A DNA stretch of 64,000 nt from UBA710 sp051656785 (GTDB taxonomy: Bacteria; Bacillota_I; Bacilli_A; Mycoplasmatales; Metamycoplasmataceae), in NCBI GenBank assembly GCA_051656785.1, contig JBOFJK010000002.1, positions 62,001 through 126,000 of the forward strand. Reading direction: 5' to 3'. Every line of letters begins with the position of its first letter. Position 1 is the first letter of the stretch. This document shows, piece by piece, positions 22,539-31,596 of this stretch. Below the pieces are notes generated by a model. The model ran no database searches. It saw nothing but the letters and a program-made list of their open reading frames with translations, and was not told the DNA's origin. The position numbers and the translations under genes are program-made.

Positions 22539-23249
22539 ATGATAAATCATTTAAATAAAAATTTAGATAAGCATCCTTTAAAGGTTTTAGTTATTACTCA
22601 TGAAAACACAAATAAGGAAGAAATTGATAAAATATTGGTAGAATCTCAAAAATACTTTAATATGACTTGAAGTTATTCAAACTTCAAAGAGATAGAGAAT
22701 ATAGAAAATTTTGAAGTACCAGATATTATGGTTATTGATTATTTTGAAGGTCAGGAAAAGCTATTTAATTGAGAATTTTATGACTTTTGTCATAGAAAAA
22801 ACTCTATTTATCTTCAAGTTCTTCTTCTTAAAGAGTTTAAAAAAAGCGATTTTATTTTTTATAAATGAGGAAATGATGAGATTATTTACAAAGATGATGA
22901 CTATGAATATCTAAAATGAAAAATAATTGCAATTCTAAGAAGATCTTGAGATTCACACAATAAAAAGACTGTAATAATTCATAAGGGGATGATTCTTGAT
23001 AATTTAAAGAATGTATTTTACTTAAATGATAAAAGAATACATCTAACAAAGAAAGAATTTCAATTAATGAATATTCTAATGACTGATGCCAGTGAAGATT
23101 ATATTAGTAAGCAAAAAATATTTTCAACTATATGAAATGATACTGGAGAAGATTATACAAGAGTTGTTGATCAAGTTATTTTCAAAATTAAGAAGAAAAT
23201 TGGAAAACAAGTATTTGAAATAGGAAAAAAAGGAATAAAAATAATATAA
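22539..23249 (+). CDS. Orphan OmpR/PhoB-type response regulator-like protein
   Basis: 236 residues. The C-terminal half (about residues 145-236) has the OmpR winged-helix pattern: a short beta stretch (FYLNDKRIHLTKKEFQLMNIL), then a recognition region (YTRVVDQVIFKIKKKIG) and a terminal wing (VFEIGKKGIKII). The N-terminal half resembles a receiver: beta1 KVLVITH, beta3 PDIMVIDY with an Asp at the phospho-acceptor place, and a Lys near beta5. The acidic pair normally following beta1 is missing, so classical phosphorylation is doubtful. No histidine kinase gene lies in the window. It is followed by an S1 protein and pgi, and is divergent from recO. TGA is Trp at several positions. Confidence 0.75.
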
Positions 23250-23250
23250 T
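23245..23250 (+). promoter_or_regulatory. -10 box for the S1-pgi pair (leaderless type)
   Basis: TATAAT ends 8 bases before the ATG at 23259 and contains the TAA stop of the upstream regulator gene, so promoter and stop codon share bases. Confidence 0.5.
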
Positions 23251-23258
23251 TATTAATT

Positions 23259-23588
23259 ATGGATAGAAAAGCATATATAAAGGGTAAAGTGACAAGAATT
23301 AATAAGAATTTTCTTGTGGTGCTTACAAAAAATAAAAAAATGGGTGTCGTTTATGTAAATGATATATCTGATTATTATATTGAAAACTTAAAATCTATTT
23401 TTAAAATTGGTGAAGAACTAGAATTATTAGTTAAATATATTAAAGATGATATTTATTTTTGTGACTTTAAAACAGGAAAACCTGATTTTCTAAATTTCCC
23501 TTTCAAATATGAAATTAATGAAACAAAAAGTGGATTTCATAATTTATCAAAATATAATGAAAGTGAGGTTATGAAATGAATAAAATAA
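23259..23588 (+). CDS. Small S1-domain RNA-binding protein
   Basis: 109 residues. Residues about 5-75 follow the S1/OB pattern: KGKVTRINKNFLVVL, MGVVYVNDIS, a variable loop, then FKIGEELELLVKYI. This resembles Firmicute general-stress/YugI-type S1 proteins that bind ribosomes or RNA. The last codons (TGA as Trp, then Ile-Lys) overlap the start of pgi by 13 bases, so the two are probably translated together. No further domain is present. Confidence 0.72.
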
Positions 23589-24874
23589 AATTAAATATTA
23601 GTAGAGCAATTGACTTTACAAATGTAATGAAATATGAAAAACAGGTTAAAGAAATTCATGATAAAATGGAGAGATATGAATCTGAAGGAAATGAATTCTT
23701 AGGATGAAAAGATCTTCCAAATAATATTGATATCCAAGATATTAAGGAAATGGAAACTATCGCAAAAAGATTGCACACTGCTGGAATAGATGTTTTGGTG
23801 GTTGTTGGTATTGGTGGTTCATATCTAGGAATTAAAGCTGGTATTGATTTTATTTTGGGTAACTACCCTATGCCTGAAGAAAAGAAAATGGAAATCATTT
23901 TTGCAGGTGAATCTCTTTCTTCAACTGATCTTGCTCAAAAATTAAAATATGTTGAAAATAAAAGATTTGCTATTAATGTTATTTCTAAATCAGGAACAAC
24001 AACAGAGCCTGCAATAGCTTTTAGAATGTTTAAAAAATTATTAGAAGATACTATTGGTAAAAATAATGCTAAAGATTATATTATTGCAACAACAGATGCT
24101 AATAAAGGATCATTATTTCAATTAGCAGAACAAGAAGGATATCAAAAATTTGTTATTCCCGATAATATTGGTGGTAGATTTTCAGTTTTAACACCTGTTG
24201 GCCTATTTCCATTTGCATGTATTGGATTAAACATCAAAAAAATTATTCATGGTGCAAAAATATCTAATGAAGATTATTCTATTGATTCATTAGAAGATAA
24301 TTTAGCTTATCAATATGCTGTTACAAGATTCATTCTTTGAAAGGAAAAAAAGTTTGCTTCTGAAATGATCGTTGCTTATGAACCTAATTTAGATTTTTTC
24401 TTAGAGTGATGGAAACAATTATTTGGGGAATCGGAAGGGAAATTAAATAAAGGTCTTCTACCAAGCAGTGCAATTTTTTCAACAGATTTGCACTCATTAG
24501 GTCAATTTATTCAAGAAGGTTCTAAAATGCTATTTGAAACAGTGATAACTGTTAAAAAACCAATTATTGATTTAGAAATTGTTGAAGACAGAGATAACTT
24601 AGATAATTTAAATTATTTAATAAATAGAAGTGTTCATGAAATAAATAACGTTGCATTTCAGGCCACTTTGGATGCTCACTCTTCAGTCGGTCAAGTCCCT
24701 AACATACATATCGAACTTCCTGAATTGAATGAAGAAATATTTGGGGCAATTATTATGTTTTTTGAAAGAGCAGTCGCAATGAGTGCTTATTTAATGGAAG
24801 TGAATCCATTCAACCAACCCGGTGTTGAAATATACAAAACTAATATGTTTAGAATATTAAAAAAACCTTCATAA
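23576..24874 (+). CDS. pgi: Glucose-6-phosphate isomerase
   Basis: 432 residues, the short Firmicute-type length. Converts glucose 6-phosphate to fructose 6-phosphate in glycolysis. Motifs: VVGIGGSYLGIKAG, VISKSGTTTEPA (sugar-phosphate binding), GGRFSVLTPVGLFP, and the C-terminal catalytic Lys region FNQPGVEIYKTNMF. The start ATG lies inside the last codons of the S1 gene. A fermentative metabolism is implied. Confidence 0.96.
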
Positions 24875-24881
24875 ATTTATA

Positions 24882-24887
24882 TATAAT
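24882..24887 (+). promoter_or_regulatory. -10 box of SRP RNA
   Basis: TATAAT ends 5-6 bases before the first base of the predicted SRP RNA helix, the expected distance to a transcription start. Confidence 0.55.
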
Positions 24888-24892
24888 TATAG

Positions 24893-24975
24893 AGCCATTG
24901 AAATAGCAACCTTGTAACTTGGTCAGGACAGAAATGTAGCATCCATATCGAGAAGTGTTATGTTCAATGGTTTTA
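24893..24975 (+). ncRNA. ffs: Signal recognition particle RNA (4.5S type)
   Basis: Contains the conserved apical SRP motif GGTCAGGAC...GAAA...GTAGCATCC. The ends AGCCATTGAA and TTCAATGGTT pair to close a long hairpin of about 80 bases. This RNA binds Ffh to target membrane proteins. The short bacterial form, lacking the Alu domain, is typical for mycoplasmas. Confidence 0.93.
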
Positions 24976-24996
24976 TTTATAAAAATTAAAACCGTT

Positions 24997-25070
24997 AAGT
25001 TTCCCACACTAAATTATCCTAAAAACGCTGGTGTTTGTGGTGTGTTTGAAACTTATAAACAATATCCACA
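24997..25070 (+). promoter_or_regulatory. Folded element with DnaA-box-like sites upstream of dnaN
   Basis: AAGTTTC (24997-25003) and GAAACTT (25048-25054) form a perfect 7-base inverted repeat; nested CACAC (25005-25009) and GTGTG (25040-25044) extend it. The same stretch has three imperfect DnaA-box-like sequences: TTTCCCACA (25000-25008, 7 of 9), TTATCCTAA (25014-25022, 7 of 9) and ATATCCACA (25062-25070, 8 of 9). It could be an mRNA leader structure or a remnant of an origin region. Confidence 0.4.
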
Positions 25071-25111
25071 CTCCTTATTATAAAAAATTAAAAAAGAAAG
25101 AAAAGAATTAT

Positions 25112-26218
25112 ATGAAAATAATCGTTGATGCAAAAGAAATTATTAAAACTCTTGATGAAGTAGGTAAGTGTATTAATAATAGCAATATATTTCTTCCTTT
25201 AAGAGGAATATTGTTTGAAGTCCTGGAAGATAGATTATCAATCATCGGATCTGATGGGAACCTATCAATCATTAAAATAATTCATCCCAAGGATAATATT
25301 TTAATGATTGAAGAAACAGGTAAATTACTAATACCTTCAATGTTATTTGCAAACATTACTAGAAAATGCAATGGAAATATTGAAGTTTTCAATAAAGGGA
25401 ACATATTATTCATTACTAACGGAACTGATAAGTATGAATTGAATTTATTTGATGCTTCTGAATATCCAATTATAGATTTTTCATTACAAGGTATTAAATT
25501 AACAGTTAATGCAAAACAATTAAGAAATGCAGCTAAAAATGTTTTATTTGCAGCATCATCAAGTGATGTAGACATTATATTTAATGGTGTTAATATTGAT
25601 TATTCAAATAATGTGATGAAACTAATAGCGACTGATTCATATAGGGTTGCATATGAAGAAATTGAAATGAATGATTCTAGAGGAGTTAGTTTTAATGTTT
25701 CAATATTTGCTAAAAATCTAAAAGAATTTATTCCAGATACTATTAATGATGATGTAGAAATGTATGTTAATGACTATAAAATTAATTTAGTTTATGAAGA
25801 AATGATAATTCAATCAAAATTAATTGATGCACCATATAAGGATGTTTCTAAAATTTTTCCAGAAAGTTTTTCAAGAACATTAACTATCGATAAGAGGGAA
25901 TTAATAGATGCAATTAATAAGGCTGTTGTTATTTCTTCGGATACATTTCATAGATTAAGATTTGAAATTGATCAGAAAGAGATTAGAGTTATTTCTGTTA
26001 AGGAAGAGATTGGTAATTCAAGTGTCATTATAAAAACCAAGAACTTTGTTGGTGATGATTTAATTTTTACTGTTAATTATAAATTCCTTAAAGAAGCTAT
26101 TGCTGTATTTGAAGGTGAAATACAGCTAAAATTTAATAATGGTATTGATAGATTTGTCATTATTGGTAAATCAAATCCGAAAAACAAACAACTTATTGCT
26201 CCACAAAGAAGTTACTAA
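25112..26218 (+). CDS. dnaN: DNA polymerase III beta subunit (sliding clamp)
   Basis: 368 residues. The three-domain ring clamp that tethers the polymerase to DNA. Visible: N-terminal KEIIKTLDEVGKCI and FLPLRGILFEV; LIATDSYRVAYEE (the conserved ATDxxRL-type region); and a final LIAPQRSY in place of the usual LxPxR. The start at 25112 fits the family; longer upstream readings have no support. yaaA follows, as in the usual dnaA-dnaN-yaaA order, but dnaA is not here: SRP RNA and pgi precede instead. Confidence 0.95.
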   Translation: MKIIVDAKEIIKTLDEVGKCINNSNIFLPLRGILFEVLEDRLSIIGSDGNLSIIKIIHPKDNILMIEETGKLLIPSMLFANITRKCNGNIEVFNKGNILFITNGTDKYELNLFDASEYPIIDFSLQGIKLTVNAKQLRNAAKNVLFAASSSDVDIIFNGVNIDYSNNVMKLIATDSYRVAYEEIEMNDSRGVSFNVSIFAKNLKEFIPDTINDDVEMYVNDYKINLVYEEMIIQSKLIDAPYKDVSKIFPESFSRTLTIDKRELIDAINKAVVISSDTFHRLRFEIDQKEIRVISVKEEIGNSSVIIKTKNFVGDDLIFTVNYKFLKEAIAVFEGEIQLKFNNGIDRFVIIGKSNPKNKQLIAPQRSY

Positions 26219-26245
26219 AAAAGAAAAAAGAAAGGTATATCAAAT

Positions 26246-26461
26246 ATGAAGGTAGAAATAAAGGGTCAATACATTAAATTAGGTCAATTAATAAAAAAAC
26301 TTAATTTAATAGATACAGGTGGACAGGCAAAGGATTTTATTGAAAATAGCAATATTAAAATAGATAATGAAAAACCTAAAGGTAGAAGTACAAAGATTTT
26401 TGTTGGTTCTACTATTTGAATAGATGATGAAGTTTATATGATTGTTAATACTTCAGAATAA
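26246..26461 (+). CDS. yaaA: S4-like RNA-binding protein, YaaA type
   Basis: 71 residues. A stand-alone S4-type domain: IKLGQLIKKLNLIDTGGQAKDFI followed by GRSTKI and a short strand region. In Firmicutes this small gene follows dnaN near the origin. It lies 27 bases after dnaN and is preceded by AAAGAAAGG. One in-frame TGA is Trp. The molecular function is not known with certainty. Confidence 0.85.
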
Positions 26462-26492
26462 AAAATATTTAATTTAAAATAAAAAAATGTGT

Positions 26493-26498
26493 TATCAT
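26493..26498 (+). promoter_or_regulatory. -10-like box for the ABC-2 operon (leaderless type)
   Basis: TATCAT ends 7 bases before the ATG at 26506. One mismatch to TATAAT; no ribosome site precedes the start. Confidence 0.4.
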
Positions 26499-26505
26499 TA
26501 ATTAC

Positions 26506-27444
26506 ATGGTTTCAGTAATTAAGATTATTAACTTATATTTTTGAAAAAGTTTCTTTGGACCTTTTTTTTCTTTTGTATTTCCTTTAATATTTGTTGCCTT
26601 ATTAGGAACACTACTAGGGTTTGACCAATTATTTGGTGGAGCAATGGCTATTGCTTCGATGTCCATAGCTTTAACAGCTATGCCGCAAGCTATTTTTGAA
26701 TTTAAAAGATCTGCTTTGTTAAAACGTATTGGAGTAACACCTATTAAACCATGAATGTTCCTAATGGTTGCTGGTCTTTTCTATTTCTTAGTTATGATTA
26801 TTTCAACTTTTTGAACATTTGGTATTGGAATACTTATATTTTTAGCAAATATGGATGAAGGTAGAGATATTCAACAATTGCCTGGTGCAACTGCAACTGG
26901 TGGGGCTATCTTTCTATTCTCACCAACACTTAAAAATACCTTAGAACACGTTAATTGAGGTGGATTCTTATGAGGGATTATAATGAATATTATTGTTGGT
27001 ATATCTCTAGGTTTTGTTCTAGTTTCAACTTCTAGATCAACATTAGCAATTCAAGGTTTAGGAATTCCAATTTTAATTATATCTCAATTTTTATCAGCAC
27101 AAGTTTTACCATTACCAATGATTGTTAATATTGAATTTATGAAATATATTAGTTTCTTAAGTCCTTTTAGATATTCAACAGGGTTAATGATTGAGTCATT
27201 TACAGGAGTGCTTGATACTTCATTATTAGTGCCGCCATTTACAGCAGATGTAAGATTAGTTATTAATTCATCTTCTAATATTTTTGATGTTTCAAAACCT
27301 TTTGAAATGTTGAAATATAAAGACGATGAGGTAACAGTGATGTTTAATAAAGCAGATAAAATATTAAATTTAATTATGCCATTTGTCTTTACTGGAATTT
27401 TCTCTGGGATAGCTGTAAAAACATTTAAATGGAGTACAAGATAG
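26506..27444 (+). CDS. ABC-2 type transporter permease
   Basis: 312 residues with about six hydrophobic segments: FFSFVFPLIFVALLGTLLGF near the N-terminus, then two helices near residues 45-110, the typical ABC-2 middle block around 155-205 (IVGISLGFVLVS, IPILIISQFLSAQVLPLP), and a last helix near 290. The pattern FLSPFRYSTGLM after the fourth helix is characteristic of ABC-2 exporters. It is followed within 3 bases by its ATPase. The substrate (drug, lipid or bacteriocin) is unknown. Confidence 0.88.
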
Positions 27445-27447
27445 GAT

Positions 27448-28311
27448 ATGTCTATGGAACAAGAAAACAATGAATTAAAAGTTGAATTTGATAAATTAGA
27501 ATCTAAAGCAATAAGAGATTTTCTTTCGAATTTAAATTATTTAGAGGCTCATAGAGAAGAAGTAGAAATAATTAAAACACCTCAAAAAGGAAATAAGAAA
27601 GTTTTAATTGATGTTGTTAATTTAAGAAAAGATTTTGGTAAATTAAAACACGCTAAAACGGTTTTACAAGATATTACTTTCAAAATACGTGAAGGTGAAT
27701 CTGTTGGTATTCTTGGTGCTAATGGTGCCGGAAAAACAACATTAGTTGAGATATTGGCAGGACTAAATAAACAAACATCAGGTGAAGTCCATTATTTATT
27801 TGATTACAAAAAAAGTCACTTAGAAGAAGTGGGTATTCAATTTCAAGAATCTTCATATCCACCTGGCCTTTCTGTAAAAGAAATAATTGCTTTTGTTATT
27901 GAAATTTATGGAACAAAAATTGATGAAAATGAATTAAATGCTTTAATTCATATATTTGGTATAAATGAATTTTATAAAAAGCATGCAAGTTCTTTATCAG
28001 GTGGTCAACAACAAAGGTTAAATGCTTTGTTAGCTTTGATCCACAAACCTAAAGTTCTTTTTCTTGATGAAATTTCAACAGGTCTTGATATTACTATTAG
28101 AACAAAGATAAAAGACTTTATAAAACTTTATGCAAAAGAAAATAATATGACAATAGTTCTAATTTCACATGATATGGATGAAGTTGAGCATTTAGTTGAT
28201 AGAGTTATAATAATTGACAAGGGAATAATTCTTGTTGATATGGATAAAGAAGAAATTCTAGATAAATATGAAAACTTGAATGATTTCATTACTCCATACA
28301 TTAACCACTAA
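27448..28311 (+). CDS. ABC-2 type transporter ATPase
   Basis: 287 residues. An N-terminal acidic extension of about 50 residues precedes the ATPase domain. Motifs: GILGANGAGKTT (Walker A), VGIQFQESSYP (Q-loop), SLSGGQQQRLNAL (signature), VLFLDEISTGLD (Walker B) and LISHDMDE (switch His). It pairs with the permease immediately upstream in a two-gene exporter operon. Confidence 0.93.
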   Translation: MSMEQENNELKVEFDKLESKAIRDFLSNLNYLEAHREEVEIIKTPQKGNKKVLIDVVNLRKDFGKLKHAKTVLQDITFKIREGESVGILGANGAGKTTLVEILAGLNKQTSGEVHYLFDYKKSHLEEVGIQFQESSYPPGLSVKEIIAFVIEIYGTKIDENELNALIHIFGINEFYKKHASSLSGGQQQRLNALLALIHKPKVLFLDEISTGLDITIRTKIKDFIKLYAKENNMTIVLISHDMDEVEHLVDRVIIIDKGIILVDMDKEEILDKYENLNDFITPYINH

Positions 28312-28334
28312 CAATTTTTTATAAATACCTTTCC

Positions 28335-28355
28335 AAAATATTATTTGAATATTTT
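28335..28355 (+). other. Short AT-rich inverted repeat between the ABC-2 operon and argS
   Basis: AAAATATT (28335-28342) and AATATTTT (28348-28355) with a 5-base loop. It may act as a weak terminator, but it lies directly upstream of the argS -10 and has no GC pairs. Confidence 0.3.
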
Positions 28356-28358
28356 ATA

Positions 28359-28364
28359 TATAAT
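28359..28364 (+). promoter_or_regulatory. -10 box of argS (leaderless type)
   Basis: TATAAT ends 8 bases before the argS ATG at 28373. No Shine-Dalgarno sequence fits between them. Confidence 0.6.
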
Positions 28365-28372
28365 ATAAACAA

Positions 28373-29974
28373 ATGAATTTACTTATTTTCAATGAATTAA
28401 ATAAAATAGTAAAAGAATATAATTTTGAAAAAATTAATTTCGCTGTTACAAAACCAACGAACAATGAGTTTGGTGATTTTTCTACAAATATTTCAATGAT
28501 TCTTTCTAAATCTGTCAAAAAGAAACCAGGTGAGATTGCTGAAATGATTGTAGAAAAGTTTAATAAAGAAAAAACAATGGTGAAAAGAATTGAAATAGTG
28601 TCCCCAGGTTTTATTAATTTTTATCTTTCAAATGATTATTATTCAAAAATAATTGAAAATATAATTAAAGAAGATCTTGAATATGGAAAAGATAAGTCCA
28701 AACTTCATTATAATCTTGAATTTGTTTCAGCTAACCCAACGGGTTTTCTTCATGTTGCACACGCTAGAGGTGCTGCATTAGGTGATTCATTATCAAATAT
28801 TTTGCAACATGTTGGTATTAAAGTTACTAAAGAATATTACATAAACGATGCAGGAAGTCAAATGGATATGTTAGCATATGCTTGCTATATTAGATATTTG
28901 CAGCTTTTTGATATTGAAGTGGAACTACCAGAAGGAAGTTATCATGGTCAGGACATCATTTGATGTGCTAAACAAATTAAAGAAAAAATTAATGATTTCT
29001 GACTCAATAAAAAATATGAAGATGTAAAAGAAAGTGTCAAGGAACTAGCAACAGAAATTATGCTTTCTCAAATTAGAAAAGATTTAGAATTGATGAAAGT
29101 TAATTTTGATATTTATTTCTCTGAAAAAAGTTTATATCAAGGCACTCTTATTAAAGATAAATTAAAAGAAATTGATGGAGTATTTGTTAAAGAAGGAGCT
29201 ACTTGATTAAAAACTACTGATTATGGTGATGATAAGGATAGAGTTCTAATCAAACAGGATGGTTCATATACTTATTTTCTTCCAGATATTATTTATCATA
29301 ACATCAAAGTAAGTAGAGATAAAAATATTTCAAAACTAATTAATATTTGAGGTGCTGATCACTCTGGTTATATTAAGAGAATAGAAATAGCAATGAGTTT
29401 AATGGGTCACAAAGATCAATTAGAAATAATAGTTCTCCAATTAGTTAAGCTTCTTAAAAATGGTGAAGAGTTAAAAATGTCTAAAAGAAAAGGCACATCA
29501 CTTTATCTATCTGAGTTAGTTAAACAAGTTGGTGTTGACACTACAAGATTTTTCCTTGTTAATAGATCAGTAAATTCTCAAATAGATTTTGATCTTGATT
29601 TGGCCAGCATGAATACTAATGATAATCCCGTTTTCATAGTTCAATATGCTTATGCCAGAACTCAACAACTAATAAAGAAATCGGAATTTAAGGAATATAA
29701 GAAATTTGATAATCCCGATTCAAAAGAAAAGGAACTTGTTGGAATGCTTGAGCAATTTCCAACTATATTAAAACAAATAGCATCCAACAATAAAGTACAT
29801 TTATTACCTCAATATCTAATTACACTTGCAAAAGAATTCAACTCATTTTATTCAAATTGTAAAATTCTTGGTAACATTAGAGAAGAAGAGATGGTTGCTT
29901 TAGTTAAAGCCTGCAGTATAGTAATAAAAATAGGACTAAGTTTATTAGGGGTTTCTGCTCCGGAAAGAATGTAA
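28373..29974 (+). CDS. argS: Arginyl-tRNA synthetase
   Basis: 533 residues. Class I synthetase. The HIGH-type motif is in SANPTGFLHVAHARGA; further motifs are YYINDAGSQMD and KMSKRKGTSLYL. The C-terminal DALR anticodon-binding domain runs from about residue 410 and ends LGVSAPERM, the normal arginyl end. Several TGA codons are Trp. It is followed after 2 bases by the RpoE gene; argS-rpoE neighbours are also seen in other Firmicute relatives. Confidence 0.97.
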
Positions 29975-29976
29975 TT

Positions 29977-30240
29977 ATGAATAACACAATATTAAGTGTA
30001 ATCCACTCATTATTCAACAATGAAAGCAATGAGGAGAGAGAATTTACTTTTCAAGAAATATTTGATAAGGTTGAATTTGTTTTATCTGAAGAATGAAATA
30101 GTAATAATGCAAGATCTTTAAGTAAAGATAAATTAAGAGAAACAAAAATGGGTGAAATTTATAAATTATTAACATTAGATGGATCGTTTGTTAGACATGA
30201 AGACAATACATGATCTAAAAGAAAGATAAATGAAGCTTAA
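29977..30240 (+). CDS. rpoE: RNA polymerase delta subunit, minimal form
   Basis: 87 residues. The whole protein is a HARE-HTH domain: FTFQEIFDKVEFVL, then ETKMGEIYKLLTLDGSFV and a final NTWSKR, the core of Firmicute RpoE. The long acidic tail of B. subtilis RpoE, which displaces nucleic acid from the polymerase, is absent. It starts 2 bases after argS and its end overlaps the next membrane protein gene by 11 bases. Confidence 0.75.
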
Positions 30241-30661
30241 TAACATCTTGTTTAATAGATATTTATTTAGACAACGTCTGATAATGTTTTTTACTTCTTT
30301 AATTATTTGTGCAATAACAACCATTACAATTTGATTAGCATCTAGAACTAATTCTGGCGTTTTAGCAATCTTATTTTTAGTTGTTAACATTGCTATTTGA
30401 TTTTTCCCTTTGTATATAATAATTGTGACAATAATGACATATTTTACTTTGCAAAAAGATATGAAAGATATTGGAAATGAAAGAGAATTGTTTGACAGAA
30501 TGACTAATGAATTAATTAGAGAATTGATTGTTAGAAATGGTGTTAAAGTTAGTATATTAATTGAAAAAAAATCAGATCTAGAGAAGTTTAATCAAGTAAT
30601 AAATGCTGAGCTAAGGTTTCAGCGAAAAAAAATAGAGTTATTGAATAGCAATAACTTATAA
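30230..30661 (+). CDS. Small membrane protein of unknown function
   Basis: 143 residues. A basic N-terminus (KLNNILFNRYLFRQRL) is followed by two transmembrane helices at about residues 17-37 and 43-68. A cytosolic, charged, helical tail of about 70 residues follows (DIGNERELFDRMTNEL, then KKSDLEKFNQ). It overlaps rpoE by 11 bases and is followed by tsaE. No family recognised. The positive-inside rule puts both termini in the cytoplasm. Confidence 0.75.
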
Positions 30662-30662
30662 T
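30657..30662 (+). promoter_or_regulatory. -10 box of tsaE operon (leaderless type)
   Basis: TATAAT ends 7 bases before the ATG of tsaE and overlaps the stop codon of the preceding gene. Confidence 0.55.
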
Positions 30663-30669
30663 TAATTAC

Positions 30670-31053
30670 ATGAAACAAATTATCTCTAAAAAAGAAGTCC
30701 CTGAATTTGTCGCTTATTTAATTAGGAATTTAAGTGAGAAAAAAATTATTTTACTTAATGGAGAAATAGGCACAGGAAAAACATTTCTTGTTAAGGAAAT
30801 AGCTAAACAAATGGGCGAAAAGGAAACAGTCACCTCTCCTTCTTTTCAAATTATGAATTTATATAACAAGATAGTTCATATTGATGCATATAACATTAAA
30901 GGAAATTTAGAACCTTATTATGATTTTTTTGAAGATAAATTAATTATTATTGAATGATCAAAAAACCTTAATATAAATTTTAATAATAGTATTAAGATTA
31001 ATATTAGTTACGTTAATGATAATCAAAGATCTTATGAAGTAGAAGGTATTTAA
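30670..31053 (+). CDS. tsaE: tRNA t6A threonylcarbamoyl synthesis ATPase
   Basis: 127 residues. ATPase of the TsaB-TsaD-TsaE complex that makes t6A37 in tRNAs reading ANN codons. Walker A is LNGEIGTGKTFL; TSPSF, IVHIDAYNI and IIIEW (TGA as Trp) are the other conserved TsaE features. It directly abuts tsaB (stop TAA followed at once by ATG). Confidence 0.93.
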
Positions 31054-31596
31054 ATGAATATATTTTTAGATACTACACAAAGTGAATTTGTTGCTTGTTT
31101 GTTAGATGAAAATTTCAAAATTAAAATCAAAACAATAATCAAAACAATTTATAAAGTTGAGGAGGTTGCTAGTTTTTTCAATACTTTATTAATTGATATG
31201 AAAGTTCATATAGAAGATATAAAGAATTTTTATATTAATATTGGGCCAGGTTCTTTTACAGGTTCAAGAATTACTTTAATATATGTTAGAACTATTTCAC
31301 AAATAACAAGTGCAAATATTTATACAACCAACTCTTTTAAACTTCTTGATAATCATGTCGATGATAAATTATTTATTGCTGCTAATAAGAATCATTCTTT
31401 TATGATTTTGAGAAACAATATTGAAGATGTTTCAAAAACAATATTAGTAGAAAAATCTAATGAGGAAAAAATTATAGATTACAATAAATTACTATCTTCA
31501 TTTAATGATTATGTTAATCTTTTTAAATTAGAGAAAAACATTTTAAAGATAAAACCTGAATATGGTTCAACACCTCAAATAGGTAGTGTGAAATAA
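31054..31596 (+). CDS. tsaB: tRNA t6A synthesis scaffold TsaB
   Basis: 180 residues, shorter than the roughly 230 of model TsaB but normal for mollicutes. FLDTTQSEFVACLLD marks the ASKHA-type N-terminus, and NIGPGSFTGSRI is the conserved TsaB signature. It bridges TsaD and TsaE. The last codon overlaps tsaD by one base (TAATG). Confidence 0.88.
   Translation: MNIFLDTTQSEFVACLLDENFKIKIKTIIKTIYKVEEVASFFNTLLIDMKVHIEDIKNFYINIGPGSFTGSRITLIYVRTISQITSANIYTTNSFKLLDNHVDDKLFIAANKNHSFMILRNNIEDVSKTILVEKSNEEKIIDYNKLLSSFNDYVNLFKLEKNILKIKPEYGSTPQIGSVK

Noticed and set aside
25031..25111. Longer dnaN start
   Set aside because: The extra residues are not like any beta clamp N-terminus and would cover the inverted repeat; ATG at 25112 gives the family's normal beginning.
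24976..25111. Complete replication origin
   Set aside because: Only one good DnaA-box-like sequence and no dnaA gene are present; evidence is insufficient for an oriC call.
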